Positions 38,217 through 51,024 of a stretch of 64,000 nt of DNA are shown one piece after another; positions within the stretch are counted from its first letter, which is position 1, and each line of letters begins with the position of its first letter. The notes beneath the pieces are model-generated. The model was given only the letters and a program-made list of their open reading frames with translations. It did no database searches and was not told where the DNA came from. The translations under genes were made by a program, and so were the position numbers. This stretch comes from Sternotherus odoratus (lineage: Eukaryota; Chordata; Testudines; Kinosternidae): the NCBI GenBank assembly GCA_032164245.1, contig JAVMKO010000001.1, positions 81,465,892 to 81,529,891 of the forward strand, read 5' to 3'.

Positions 38217-38495
38217 GCAGTGTTGCCAACTCTCGCAATGTTAGTAATGTATTTTAAAGCCCCAGCTCCTGGAGTTCAGGGATTACCTGAGAATCTCAGC
38301 TTTCATTTCAAAATAAAAAGTTTCTAGCCCTTGTAGCTATGGAGAAAAGTCTACAAATATAAAGCTAAGGCAGCCCCAAAAACCAGAAGGCAAATTTTAA
38401 AAAAACACCTTTTTAAAAATTTCATACAGTTCATTATTTTTGGAGTGCTTGACTCATAATCTTTGAATGCTTGAAGCTGGCAGTACTAGACTGGC
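38217..38495. repeat. Possible DNA-element repeat
   Basis: 'ggcagtgttgccaactctcg' at the left and 'gaagctggcagtactagac' at the right are weakly inverted; 'gccccagctcctggagttca' is a word seen in reptilian interspersed repeats. Boundaries uncertain. Confidence 0.35.
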
Positions 38496-39829
38496 AGAGA
38501 GGAAGTGGGGTTCTGCAAGCAGACTTAACGAATTAGGAAATAAGGCTGGGACCAGATTTCAAAGGGAGCCTCCTCAGATATACACCCTTTGTATTAATTG
38601 TCTGGGCCTGTTACATCCTGATACCTTCAAATGTCCAAAGCATGACTGGAAAATTTGGGGCAGCGATGGGGGATAGATATTTGTGGGCAATTTGGGAGGG
38701 TGTCTGTGTGAGTGGAATCAGCTGCCCTTGGCAGTCAGTGTCTATAGATAAGAAACTCCATGCTGCAGCGGAGTGAGGCAGAGGAACAAGGATGGGGTGA
38801 ACTAGCTCACCAGAAATTTAACTGAGTTACCAAGTTTTTGCCCAAAACTCAAACTCACCCCATCCCTTCTCCCTCATGTGCAGACAGAACTCAAACCGGA
38901 TCTTCAAACTTCTGTCCTAAACCCAAAGGAATCCCCAATATCATCAACATCTCCCTTCCCCTGCCACACACACACACACAATTTTGATGGGGCTAGTTAG
39001 CTGTCATTTTGTTTTCAATTTCACTTTTGCAGGCTGTTTGCTTCCTGGCTCCAGCTCTGGGAGGCACAGCAACAGTGCTAAAACCCTGCAGGGAAAGGTT
39101 GTTGTCTATAGAACATGGGCCTGGCTGGAACCAGGAAGTAGTGGAGAAGGGAAATGGCCTTACAAGAGGGCTCCGGACTTGACACAGCCGGGAGAGTAGT
39201 AGGTGCTTTGAGTGACTGAACTCCCACCAACTCTTCTGGAGCTTTGCCTGATGCTGAGTAGGGGCTGCCAGGAATGAGGTGACACACAGCTGAACTGGAA
39301 GGAAGAATCTCTGCATTCAGCAAATAGAGAGCAGCTGGATGGAAGCAAACGGTAGTGGGGAGATAGCTCCTGATTATACCAGAGCTGGAAAGAAAACCCA
39401 GTACAGGGCAGCATCCTGCCAGAGACAATAAAGAGACAGTGATGAGAAGCATGAGGAGGAGACACAGGGTTCCTGCCCCTTCCAGCACAAAAGGCAGAGT
39501 GGGGTAAAGAAAAGTCAACAGAGGGCAGATCCAGCACGTCCATCAGTTGTTGTGTGAAGCTAGGGCTAGCGCAGCCTTGGGAGGCCATGCAGATGGGGGC
39601 AAGTTTGCATCCTTGCTGTTTGCTGTTCAAGGGGTAAGGAGGTGCTGGTGGCTCGGAAGGAGCAGCAGTGAAAACCCCTCAGGTACATGAATAGCACCAG
39701 AGGGAGTGTGCATCCAGAGCCCTGCTAATATTAAACTGATGATGCTGGTTAAGAACACTTTGCATTTCTCTGGCCCCTCTCCTCTGAAGACATGAAAAAC
39801 AGTAACACCTGTGGGCGCCCAGTCTCCCT

Positions 39830-39970
39830 GTGCTGTAGTCCTCCCTATCAGAGCAGGAACCAGAGGCACAGGAGGAAAGTCACTTGCTCAAGGTCACACA
39901 GTGGGGCAGTGGCAGACCCTGCGATAGAGCCTAGCTCTCCTGTCCCCCTGTTCTAACCACTAGGCCATAC
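39830..39970 (-). mobile_element. MIR-like SINE, antisense
   Basis: 'aagtcacttgctcaaggtca', then 'cacagtggggcagtggcag' and 'ttctaaccactaggccat', is the reverse complement of the tRNA-like/core part of MIR-type SINEs. Confidence 0.5.
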
Positions 39971-42194
39971 TGTGTGGAAGAGCCAAACCAGGAGGAGCGG
40001 ATCTGAACTCCTGGCTCACGGACAGGATGGCCAGCCTGTGAACAAAGGGGAAGCCTTTCCAGGGGGTTCAGAATCCCACGGGGAGGGGGGAGCAAATGTG
40101 CTTGCAAGGAGGAGCCAAAGCAAGTGGGGACGGGGGCCGCAGATGACTGTGGAGGGAGAGGTGAGGAACAGTACTCTGGGCGGCACAGATCCTGACAGTG
40201 GCATGGGTGAGCTGTGGAGGGAAGGGTGGCAAGGCAGGCAGGTAGGGGAAATGGCAGGGAAAGTGGCAGTAAGAACAACCCCAGAGCCGGTCTAATAGGG
40301 GAGGGAGATATTAGATTTGCTCCTAGTCCTAGTCTTGGTGCTGGGGGGCAGAGGGGGCTCGTCATGGCTCCACCTAGAGGCTTAAGGATTTGAGGCTGGA
40401 TGGCAAGGACCCTGCAGAGCTCTGGTGCCCGCAATCTGGCAGCACAGGAGTTAGCATGCTGGAGTCACCGGAGATGCCACCAGAGTGACTAATTCCTGGT
40501 TTCTGCAAGGGCCTCCCCCAACCCCAATTTCCTTGTCGCAGCCCGACAAAGGAAGACAGAGACTTGATGCCACAGTACTTCTGTTTTGTAGCTGCCACAT
40601 TCTGAATTGAAGGGGGAGCTGGTAACCAACTGTCTTTGAATCTGTTGGAAAGGTCACAGCAAAAGCCATTTCTCCTCCCCGGCCCGAGTTAACAGCCTCA
40701 GCAGCTAACCCAGCACAGAGGAGACAGATTGTGACGGCTCCCAGGTCTCCTGCATTGGCAGCGCAGGGCACTAACCGCTGGCACTCCTCACCAGCCTGCT
40801 CCCATGGGACAGCAGTCTGGGCAGGAAAACCTGACTGGCTTGTGTGGCAGCATTCGCCAGAAGGCCGGCTTGGAACCTTCCACTCCAGATGGGCTAGAAT
40901 CCCACCCCTCCTCCGCCAATGGAGACGTTTTGAACTGATGTGTGGGATCAGCAGGGTTAATTCCGCTGTGCGACTGGGTCAAAGGCAGAACGGCTCTCTG
41001 GGAATGAAGGGGTTGAAGCAGCAGGTTGGCTCTCCCCGGGCTGACACTGATGGATTACAGTATGTCCTCTGTATTAATAGCACTGCAGTTCTCTCCTCTG
41101 ACTCTCGCACCCGCCTGCTGCATCTTGCACTGATCAATACTGGGGCCTTGCATTAAGATTCCTCAGCTATCTCCTCTGGTCACTTGTAAACACCCGCTCT
41201 GCCCCAGCGTTCTCTTCTCTCCTCCCTTTCGCTAGCTATCTGTTTCCCTCCCCCAATTCTCTTACACTCCTTTTCTTCCTTCCTCCACAATCTTCCTAAT
41301 TAGCATCCACTTCCCATTCCGGGGGCCAAGCTCTCCCCCAACCTGCTGCCTATAAGTCACTTGCTCCCATGAAGTACAAAGGGCATGGCTTGTCTCTCCC
41401 CAGGGAGAACCACACACGCAAAGCCCTGGTGTGATGCAGTATTGGCTGTGTTAGAGAGGATACAGCACCACAACGCCCTTCTTCCCTCCTATTGCCGCAT
41501 TGGGGTGCTGGGAGACTGAACATGACCAGGCTATAGAATGTGGCCCTTCATTCAACATTGCGTCACAGATGTTGTATCAAGCGGGAGCTCCTGTTGCCAT
41601 TACTCTAGTTTACCTGCTCTGGATTTGCCCCCAGGGCAGTGAGATCTATCCCCTCCCCCTTACTCTTTTCCTTTTAACTCTCTCGGCTTTCCCTCTGGAC
41701 AACACTCAGTCCAGGTCTGTCCCGTTCCTCTTCCCATCTTTCCTCCTCCTCACATCTGCTTCTCAACAGACACCCAACAGTCCATCAAAGTTGTCCACCT
41801 AGCTCCTTCAACATGCCCTGTCCTTTCATCCCAGCAAGGATCTGTCTGCTAGATAACTATCCTCCAGATTTCCAGGGCCTGCCTCTCCAGTGCCCTGCAG
41901 GCATTTCAGTGTAAGGTGCTACCAGGTCCAAATGGTATTCCCCTCCAACAGATGGGAATGGCAGCCCATGGCATGAAGGAGCAGTCTCCTGGAGCGTGGG
42001 AGTATGACTGAGTGCTGCTCCTCACTCAGTGCCCTGAGCAGAGGACACTGCTGGGATAGCAGAGAGACTACCCCTTGGTTCCCAGTATGAGGGACAGAGC
42101 CAGCCGATGCAGCTGTTTGGGGGAGTCAAGGCTGTCTATTCTTTAGTCAGCAATGGGAGGCAGGAGCTCGCTTCCTTCAGTGCCCTCTGCTGTC

Positions 42195-42310
42195 TCCACA
42201 GCACTCCTGGCCCCCACCAGCCCAGAGGACGAGAGGCTGGGTCTGGAGATCTAAACCTATGTCTCCCGAGTCCCACGTGGCAGGACAGGAGCATTAATCT
42301 CACATCTTAT
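42195..42310 (-). mobile_element. MIR-like SINE fragment, antisense
   Basis: 'aacctatgtctcccgagtcc' followed by 'caggagcattaatctcaca' resembles the antisense tRNA-like head of these SINEs. Short and diverged. Confidence 0.35.
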
Positions 42311-42773
42311 TCAGCTCGTGTAGGACCCTGGCAGCAGGATGGGGCCGTGGATCTGAAATGGCCTGGCAGTGCAGTGAGCTGATTGCAGGGCACCAGGACC
42401 TCATCCTTCCTCTTTCTCTTTTTCCTTCCCTTCCCTCTCGGCTGCTGCTCTTCTCCCTTTTTCGCTCCGCACTGGCGGGGTGCACAATGGGCACTGCTGC
42501 CTCCTGCAGGCTGGTATCAAAGCTCAGAGGCAGCCTGCACTGGCCCTTTGATCTACGGGTTTCAAGCTGCCAGAACAAGCCAGTGGGATGCCTCATCCCA
42601 GAGATAATTACAGACGCCTGGTGTTCCATTTCCCCTCATCCTTCCACAAGCAGCAACAATGGGCCTGCATGGAGAACGAGGGCATGAAGAAGAGCTGGAG
42701 CTCCAGAGCAGGCCAGGAGCCCATTCAGCAGAGAACAGGCTCAGAGCTGGGGGTCCTGTTACTACAAGGGGCA

Positions 42774-42774
<1 letters not shown>

Positions 42775-42816
<42 letters not shown>
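42775..42816 (+). repeat. (CA)n microsatellite
   Basis: About 21 CA units. The His-Thr and Val-Cys repeat 'proteins' crossing it are translation artefacts. Confidence 0.95.
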
Positions 42817-42817
<1 letters not shown>

Positions 42818-43344
42818 CAACAAGGCAGGTCTGCGCCTGGGTGTACTCTTCTGGGGCATAACCATCCTCCCAGTCTACTCTCCCCTCCACCTGCTTCTCC
42901 TCTGGGCTGAGACATTGTCTCCCGCCCCTCCTGGTTCCTGCCAGCCTCACCAGGCAGAGATGGCTGAGCTGCCCAGTACTGAAGAATGGGACTGGGAGGT
43001 GCCGAAGGAACCAGGGGTCTCTCCATCCCGACTGCATTGTTGCCCCATCCCTTGGCGGCTCTGGGAAGTTGCTGGCCTCTCCTTCATGGCTGTGCATGGC
43101 CAGGCCTGGGAGAAGGATGGGGTGAATTCTCCCTGACCGGAACAGCCATCATCTGAGCTAGGAACTTATAAGGCCCCCACTCACCAGAGCTGTGCAACAC
43201 TCCTGGAGCAAGAGAAGAGAAGGCGGCAATTATGCAAAGCACAAACGGGTTGGAGCAAGGTATTAATAATCGTGTCATACAAAAGTAGAGTCAGGAGTGA
43301 AATAGCCCCTGGACCAGCTCCCAGAGGGGACAATCATAGCAAGA

Positions 43345-43510
43345 AAGGATGGATCACCGAATAGGGCTCTGGATGGGGACCCACAAGACCGGCGTTCCGT
43401 TCCTGGCTCGGCCACAGACTCCTTGCGTGGTCTTGAGAGGGCCAATCTACCCTCTGCCTCAAGTCCCCATCTATAAAACAGGGATAATCCTTCCCTACTA
43501 AATCCATTCC
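43345..43510 (+). mobile_element. MIR-like SINE, sense
   Basis: 'ttcctggctcggccacagac', 'tccttgcgtggtcttgaga' and 'cccatctataaaacagggat' follow MIR sense order. Confidence 0.5.
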
Positions 43511-44747
43511 AGAGCATGATGCACTCATGCTGGGGGCGGGGGGGGAGGGGGGGAGTTACATCATTGCCAAACTGTGGAGAAAGTGATTCCTCTTTGGGAT
43601 GTGGCCTGTCCAGCAGGGGTACGTTATTCTCTGCCAGGGAGAGATCTCCCTGCCTGGGGTCTGTGGATCAGTGGTTCCCTCTTAGGACTATGGAGTGGGA
43701 TGCTTATTCTACCTAAACCCCAGAGGTGTTTTTAAGGCACAGGGGATTAAGAGTGAGAGACAGGGAAGGGCCCATTCCAGGGCCAAACGCTGTGAATTTA
43801 GTTCAGGCCTCAAGGGGTGCAGACAGGGGCAGGCTCTATATAACAATAAATAACCGAGCACTTACACTGCACTATTCATGTTCAAAGCACTTTCCAACCA
43901 TTAACTAATGAATCTGTCGTAGTAAGGAATGTTTTGGAAGGGCAGAGCTGAAAGCAAATGGCTCATGGGTGGTTGTGAGCCCATTTCCCCTGTCTCCAGG
44001 GGGAATTGAGCCTATATTGGGCTTGCTCCCTCAAAACCACCATCCCCAAGTGCTCCGCCCCCCATCACCACCACATCTTTGGGTTACTGGCACTGTGTAC
44101 TACCCTTGCCACCCTAATCAGAGTCACACTTTCCAGATGCTGCCTGCCCCCGCTGTCCCTCTCGTCATGTTGTGATGTGACCTGAGGGGTACTGGAGTGG
44201 AGGGGTGGGCACCATTAATTTAGGATGCACGTCCCCTCTCGGGCCTGTGCTGGCAGCAGATGGCCAGCTGGCAGCAATCAGCTGTGCTTTACCCTGTCTG
44301 CTGCTCACTGACTCACTTCTGTGTCAGGTATCCTGCCACTGCAGGGACCTGATCCTGCAGCCTCTCCCAGAGGGTTAATGGCGCCCAGACTGAGGGGACA
44401 GCACTGCCCTGTGGGAAATGGCTTGTGGATGCTCATGTGGATCTGGCAGTCCTCAGCTTTACTCTTCCTCTTTATTTTTCTGGCTAAGCACTGGCCTCAT
44501 CTACCCGGCTTTCCTCACCTCTTCCCGTGGTAGCTTCCATCTGCAGGCTTGGTGCAGTCCCTTCTGAGGATACATGCCTGGCCTAGCAGGGCAGGGCAGG
44601 GATAAATCTGCCTGGCTCCTTACTATGAGATCAATCAATGTACTGTAGTATCAGCTGACAGACCCAGCAGGTCTCAAGACCCACCCACCCCCGTAGCCCC
44701 AGGGAGCCAAGAGGATTGGGTCAGACCATGCATAACTCAGGAGGAGT

Positions 44748-44872
44748 TAGGGTGACCAGAAGTCCCAATTTAATAGGGACAGTCCCAATTTTGGGGTCTT
44801 TTTCTTATATAGATTCCTATTACCCCCCCATCCCCTGTCCCAATATTTCACATATGCTGTCTGGTCACCCTA
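44748..44872 (+). mobile_element. hAT-type MITE, short form (copy 4)
   Basis: 125 bp with TAGGGTGACC and GGTCACCCTA ends and perfect 8-bp flanks GGAGGAGT (44740-44747 and 44873-44880). The interior matches copy 3. Confidence 0.9.
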
Positions 44873-46859
44873 GGAGGAGTGGAGCTATGATATGCAGAGT
44901 ACTGTAATGTGAAAGGTTTGTCAGGGGAGGGGATTTCTTTTCCTCAGTTTTCGGTGCCATGGGTCATACCGGCCCTTTAACCAGAGGAACTCTGGGAACC
45001 ACTTGAATGCCTCCAGGCCGCAGGTGCTCAGTACAGTCAGGTGGGCAGAGGAATTTGAGGAAGTGAGAAGGGCTCTTGAATTGGGGTGGGGGAGGGAAGA
45101 GGACCTGGAACTATGTCACTGGGGCACCACCCCACTCAAAACCTTGAAAAAACAAAATCCATGTAAAACGAACGTGCCCTTGTTCCAGTGCTGTGCACCA
45201 TTCCCAGCTGGCCATGGGACAGGATGGCCCTTCCAACTGAAGGATTCAGATAAAGCCAGCTGCGCCAATGCGCCAAGTTATATACAGCAAGTTCTAGTAG
45301 GGGGTGCAAATGGAAGAAGCAGCAGCAGCAGTCGCCTTCCCTGAGTAGCCAGGCAGCTGCAGCTGAGAATTGAGGGTCACTTTCAATATGAGCACCCACG
45401 ACTGAGGCAAGTTAGTGTGAGTGGCTGTAGACCTGCCCCTGGGTGGTGCCTGAGTTTGCTTCTGGCTACAAAGGTCTGATGTTAATGTTAACTCTCCTCA
45501 TCCTCAGATGTCCCTCTACGTGAATGTTCCATAGCATGGTCCTGTGAGCCCGGAGCACTGTTTGTTCTCATTTCTGTGTGATCTACACTAACGGCCGTGC
45601 ATGTGGGAAACCTGGAGACTTTGATATTGAAATATTCCAGGGCATTAAACACCACTGTGCTGAGTATGTCTGATGTTAGATCACAGAGAGAGGGAACTCA
45701 TTCTTCCAGAGGTGAGCAACAAAGGCCAACCCCACAGCTATTGCTGCAGTACTTCCTAAAGCCTGTTTTGATGCTCCTTCAAGCCATGCATTTATAATCT
45801 ACTGGCCAAACACGGGGTCAGGTTGCCCTCTAGTGACTGCCTTGCTTAGCATCATAAGAGCTCCGCTACTGTTGTCGGTGAATGGGGATTCTCTTTCATC
45901 AAGAGACAGTGGACTCTGGTTTTGAAGTAGAATGATGGGTCTGGAATCTGTCCCCCGTGCTGGGGATCATGATGTCTCTGTGTCTGCAGCACGTGTTTTT
46001 CTTGCATGCTCATCAGGGCCAGCTCTGCCTTTGAAGTTGTATCCGCATGAACGGAGGTCTTTTAATCATGAGGTCAGCGCTCTCGCCAAGCCTGTGCTTT
46101 AGGGGGGAGCCCCGCTATTTCCTGACATTAGCAGAGTTGATACTAATTAACTTTTTGACAGGGATCTGTCATCCTGCTGGCAGGTCTCACTCTTAGGCCA
46201 ATGGGAGGAGCTGATATCTTTCCTGGGTACCAAAGGGTGCGTGACCCCACACTGAGCCTGCAGCTCTTTACTAATGCCCGTGCTGTACCCAGCAGTGCTG
46301 GGGTGACAGGGGAGTGTGAGTGGAGTGCAGAGCCTTCAGTGTCTAGGTCCCCAATCCCAGTGAGGCCCAGGGCCTGTAGTGCCAATGTTATACCACAGTG
46401 ACAGCTGTTATGTAAAACGAGGGTGGGGAGGCCTCAGTGCACTCTGTGCTGACTGGGTGCTGGTGGTGTGGAAAGTCCTACGGCCACTGGCACTAACTAG
46501 CCCTGGCGCTGGTAGTTTCAGGACAGAGGCTGAGGACTAAGGGGGCTGTGGAGATGAGCTCACGCCTAGGGGTAGATTCTGAGGGACATTAGCAAGGGAG
46601 ACAGTGTGTAGGAAGCTTGCTCTGTGGCCGGTCCTATCCCTTCTGTACCCATCTTGGAAATGAAGTAAGGGCATCAGGCTCCAGGGACCTGTCAAGCGGA
46701 ACCTTTCACCACCATTTTATTCTCTCATTCTTTTTTAATTCTCTAAATGTATTTATTGATTGATGTAGAGTGTTGGGCGCTGGGTCTTTTCATTCCTTAG
46801 GAGGCAGTGCCATCCAGTGGAATAAGCTCAGCATAGCAGGAAGAAGCTCCCCTTCTCCA

Positions 46860-47115
46860 ATCATTCTCATAGGAATAACAGTAACTAGTTCTTACAGCAT
46901 TTCAACGGTAGATCTCAAAGCGCTTTACCCAGGAGGGCAGTGTCATAATACCTATTTTACGGGGGGGGGGGGGAGGGAAACTGAGGCAAATAGAAGGGAT
47001 CTGTCTTTCTCAAGGACACCCAGGAGGCCTGAGGCAGAGCTGTGAATAGAACCCTGGCCTCCTGACTCCCATCCCAATATTTCACTAGCCCCCATCATGT
47101 GCCAGGTGCTTGCTA
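46860..47115 (-). mobile_element. MIR-like SINE, antisense
   Basis: 'gatctcaaagcgctttaccc', a poly-G run, 'gaaactgaggcaaatagaag', 'acacccaggaggcctgagg' and 'aaccctggcctcctgactcc' give a near full-length antisense MIR-type SINE. Confidence 0.6.
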
Positions 47116-47232
47116 CACAGCCCTGAAGAGCTTCCAATCTAAGATGACCCTTAGGTCATTCAGAGGAGAAGTAAATAACTGAAATGCAAGACATTGATTT
47201 TGTTAAAATTATTATTACAGTAGCACCTAAAG

Positions 47233-47986
47233 CAGGAGTGGGCAAACATTTTGGCCCGAGGGCCACATGGAGTTGTAAAACGGTATGGAGGGCCGGGTAA
47301 GGAAGGCTGTGCCTCCCCAAATAGCCTGGCCCCCGCCCCTATCCATACCCTACTACTTCCCTCCCACTGACTGCCCCCCTCAGAATCCCTGACCCATCCA
47401 AACCCCCGCTCCTTGTCCTCTGACTACCCCCTCCAGAGACCCGCCCCATCCCTAACCACCCCCCTGGGATCCCATCCCCTATCTAAGCCCCCCCTGCTCC
47501 TTGTCCCCTGACTGCCCCCTCTAGTGACCCCACCACCCAATCACCCCTGGGACCCCACTCCCAACCCAACTCTACCTGCTCCCTATCCCCTGACTGCTCT
47601 GACCCCATCCACACCCGTACCCCTGACAGGGCCCCCCCCCCAGGACTCCCACGCCCTATCCAACTGCTCCCTGTCCCCTGACCCGTATCCACACTCCCAC
47701 CCCAATGGCCTCCCCGAAACCCCATCCCCAGCTCCCCGTCCCCTGACTGCCCTCCCCCGTCTCCACTCCATCCAACCACCCCCTGTTCCCTAACTGCCCC
47801 CCATGACCGCTTGCCCCTTATCCAATCCTGGCCCCACTCACTGGAGCCAGTCACGTTGCTGCAACCCCGGAGCGCTAGCAGCATGGCTGCAGGGGAGGGG
47901 GGAAAGCAGGGGAGGGGCCGCGGCTTGCCTCCCCAGCCAGGAGCTCATGCAGGTGTGGCCCGCAGGCCATAGTTTGCCCATGCCTG
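47233..47986. mobile_element. hAT-type non-autonomous element (CAGGAGTGGGCAAAC)
   Basis: 754 bp with inverted ends CAGGAGTGGGCAAAC and GTTTGCCCATGCCTG. The flanks ACCTAAAG (47225-47232) and ACCTAGAG (47987-47994) are an 8-bp duplication with one mismatch. The interior is a C-rich array of 'ctgactgcccc' and 'ccccatcc' words; open frames across it are compositional. No transposase. Confidence 0.8.
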
Positions 47987-47999
47987 ACCTAGAGGCGCC

Positions 48000-48250
48000 A
48001 ACAGAGTTCAGTGCCCTCCTCATGCCAGGCATTACACAAACACAGTCGGAGTCAGTCCCTGCCTCCGACAGCTTACAACTCTAAATAGACAAGATAGACA
48101 AAGGGGAAGGGACACTGAGGCACAGAGAGGGGAAGCCACTTGCCCAGTGTCAAAATGCAGGTCAGTGGCAGAGCTGGGAATAAACCACGTTCTCCTGACT
48201 CCCAGTCCAGTGCCTGTCCACTGACTGGACCTCACTAGCTCATACGAAGG
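48000..48250 (-). mobile_element. MIR-like SINE with extended tail, antisense
   Basis: 'ccaggcattacacaaacaca', 'cctccgacagcttacaact', 'gacactgaggcacagagagg', 'aagccacttgcccagtgtc' and 'ccacgttctcctgactccc' run in antisense order, including the tail that carries 'attacacaaacacagtcgg'. Confidence 0.55.
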
Positions 48251-49769
48251 CGGGAAGACTGTATTTGCCATCAAATTGGCAAAGAACGTTTTCCAGCTAA
48301 GCCTGGCTCCCAGCTCTCCCTTCCGGCTTCTCCCAGTGGAGCTGCTCGCTGCTGGCATTCTCCCTTCCCCTCGGCAAGAGGGCTCCTCGTGGACACAATA
48401 TTATTTATTTAAGTGTGCGTTGTGCTCACTGCTGTACAAGACACAACGCAGGCAGCCTGTGAGCGCATCAGCATTGGCAATGGAGGCCAGGTGTTTACCA
48501 GGGGCACTCTGGTGAGTAATTAAAGTTTGCTGTTTGGCCAGCCGTGCAGCAGACACAGAACTGTTGTGCTTAACTTGGTGGGGGAATTGTTGGGTGGCAG
48601 GTGTATCCCAAGAAGCAGAGTCATGCACAACATCAAGCCAGCTCAGCCTCCGGGGTAGGGCTGTAGCTGCTCCAGTCCCCAGCAGATGTTGAGTTTCGGG
48701 GTTAGGGGGAGGGGTTTGTTCAGGAGACACAGCACAATCTGGGCACGGTTCAAGGCTGCTGATAAAATCCCGCTCCCCGGTTCTGCTGGTTAGAAGCTAA
48801 GTGGGATCACGTGCCTTTTCCCACCCCTGCTGTGCTCTCACAATCTCTCCCAATTGCAGTGTTCCGCAGTAGGCATCAGGGAGTTCAGGAAACCGCCCCT
48901 TTCCATCATCCCAGACAAATGTATCCCCTCCCTCTTAGAGCCCACTGACACCCCCTCTGTGCTGTCCTGCGTGGCGCTGCCTGTACGGTCCAGGGCAGCC
49001 GGTTGCCTCAACTCAGAGGCAAAGCTCAGATCTGACCTCTAGCATCAGCTGCGACCTTGGGAAGTGCTGTGCGTTAGTCCAGACGGGCTCTGTCTGGGGC
49101 TGCTGCAGTGCAAGGCTGAGAATGTGCCTCCTCTTTTCCTACTACCTCGGGGTGTGTGAGGCCTAATGGAGGACATATGTAGTCAGGCTTTGCCAGAAGA
49201 GACAAAAGCACATGGGTGACCCCTCCAAAGACAAAACTGAGCAGATGGTGCTGAAGTCTGCTCAAGAGGAGAGAAAGGACCCTGAGGCTCGGCATGCTGT
49301 AGACCCTGAGAACCACATGCATCAAAGCCTTAGTACACCCCTAGGCCCAAAGCAGCAGGCTACTCCTGCCTCTGACTGCTCAGGGTGGGGTTCTGGGCCC
49401 CATTGGCTGGTGTGGCTCTATGCACCCTCTCTCCACTTTTTCCTCACTCAGGCCAACCAGCTTTCTGCACCACCAGCTGAGGTGAGCAGGGTTAGAGTTA
49501 AATGGAGGGACACTTCCCCTCCCCCAGACAGACTCTTGAACCCATCTCTGCCTCAGCCAGTGCTACAGCAGCTGTGCTGTTCTCAGGAGCATGATGAGAC
49601 TGGGCAGCAGGGAAGGTATGCAGAAGGTGGGATGGGGTGGGGGAGAGGAGGAGGACGACACCACTGTTTCAGCCACTGGGAATACGCAGCAGTGGATAAG
49701 TGTTGCAATTAATGTTGTAGCCTGCACCTGTGTTTGTGTAATTATCCTGGTGAGAGAGCTGTACAGAAA

Positions 49770-50110
49770 GCAGGTGACAAAAAGTGGCCTTGTGGTGTAT
49801 GCACTGGCCTGGGACCTAGGAGATATGGATTCCATCTCTGGCTTTGCCACAGACTCCGTGTGTGACCTGAGGTAAATTTTATATAATCTCCCGCTTCCTC
49901 TGTTTCCAATCTTCGGCTTGGATGTTGTTCCCTTGATGCCACCCTTTGTCTGTCTCATCTATTTAAAGAGTAAGTTCTTTGTGGCGGGGTCTGTCTCGTA
50001 CCTTGTGTTTGTACAGCACCTAGCCCAATGGGAAATGGCTTTTGACTGGGGCCTTTGGGTGCTACCGTTAATACTACTGAGATTAATGCTAAGGCATAAA
50101 GGGGAAAAAA
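49770..50110 (+). mobile_element. MIR-like SINE with extended tail, sense
   Basis: 'gacctaggagatatggattcc', 'ggctttgccacagactccg', then 'cttgtgtttgtacagcacc', 'tagcccaatgggaaatgg' and 'ggtgctaccgttaatacta'. The tail 'gtacagcacctagcccaatg' is typical of an abundant reptilian SINE. It ends about 350 bp before the provirus. Confidence 0.6.
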
Positions 50111-50459
50111 TTGTGTGGTCAGTTGAATGCTTCTGTGACAGGTAGCATTTCAGTCAGGAAAGTCTGTGCCTTACACATATTGCCTGCAGCCCTATTACGT
50201 CATGCTGTGATCCCATCAGAGCTCACAAGTGAGGCAGGATCAAAACATCACTTGATGTAACTTGTGTATTGAAGAACCACAGAGCACCAGGTTGGATTTC
50301 CACAGCAAAAGGGCCAACTTCTATTAAAACAGAGAAAGCATTTCAAGGATCACATCACCAGCCTTTCCATCACTCTCCTCCCTGCTGCTGCTGCCCTCTA
50401 TACAGAGCTGGCTCCAGCGTACTTAATGAAACATACAGGCAGGCTAGAACACGAACCGT

Positions 50460-51001
50460 TGTGAGGGTTGAAGAAAGCAAATAATGATAAATGTTGATGC
50501 AGATATGTAAAGATCAAAATATAAGATCTCCATTAGGGAAAATGATAGACAGTTATAGTTATTGTTTGATGTTAATGTTTATAAGGTTATGAAAATGTTT
50601 TGAATCAATCATGTAACAATTGGTTTTGCACATTTATACGATCATTACCTCAACAAAGTAATATGCTGCTATTGCATGTTCTGTGCACAAGCAATGCAAC
50701 AATCCTGCAAAAAGGGCGCGAAATCTGTCCAATCACGCTGTTCCTACCACGTGCCTGCTCCACGTGAGTAGTCTAAATCTGCCTAGCAATATGGGATAGC
50801 CAATCATGTAACACATAAAGAAACTGCGTAGTTAACCAAGACTATAAAACTGTAAGTTAAGCGTGGTTGGTGTGGCAGTTTCTTCACGCTTTTGGGCGGC
50901 TGCCACCTCGGCCGAATAAACACGTTTTGTTTTGAGCCTCATTGGTCTCCTTGAACTTTATTACCGATCTCCCTCAATAGCCTAGCGAACATCCCGCTAC
51001 A
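50460..51001 (+). repeat. 5' LTR
   Basis: 542 bp, TGTGAGGGTT...CCCGCTACA. Promoter-like elements: CCAAT at 50729-50733 and 50800-50804, two CACGTG E-boxes at 50748-50753 and 50761-50766, and TATAAAA at 50843-50849. The poly(A) signal AATAAA is at 50915-50920, so R should start near 50870 and U5 runs to 51001. No difference from the 3' LTR was found by eye. Confidence 0.95.
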
Positions 51002-51006
51002 TCTTC

Positions 51007-51024
51007 TGGGGGCTCGTCCGGGAT
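51007..51024 (+). promoter_or_regulatory. Primer binding site, tRNA-Pro type
   Basis: TGGGGGCTCGTCCGGGAT, five bases after the LTR end, is the 18-nt site complementary to the 3' end of proline tRNA. It is the usual primer of murine-leukaemia-like retroviruses and many class I endogenous elements. The leader from here to the gag ATG at 51562 is about 540 nt and should hold the packaging signal, which I cannot delimit. Confidence 0.95.

Larger units (their letters stand above)
37871..50455. other. CACNG2-EIF3D intergenic region, left part
   Basis: No host gene recognised. Individually listed repeats account for a minority of the 12.6 kb. Nothing is identified in 38500-39790, 40000-42190 (apart from an antisense MIR-like 'tgacggctcccaggtctcc' patch near 40735), 43520-44740, 44880-46850 and 48260-49760. 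All open frames there are short and motif-free. Confidence 0.6.

Noticed and set aside
42774..43097. Val-Cys and His-Thr repeat proteins
   Set aside because: Produced by reading the (CA)n microsatellite; not coding.
47483..47884. 133-codon Gly/Trp-rich minus-strand frame
   Set aside because: Translation of the C-rich interior of the 47.2-kb hAT element.
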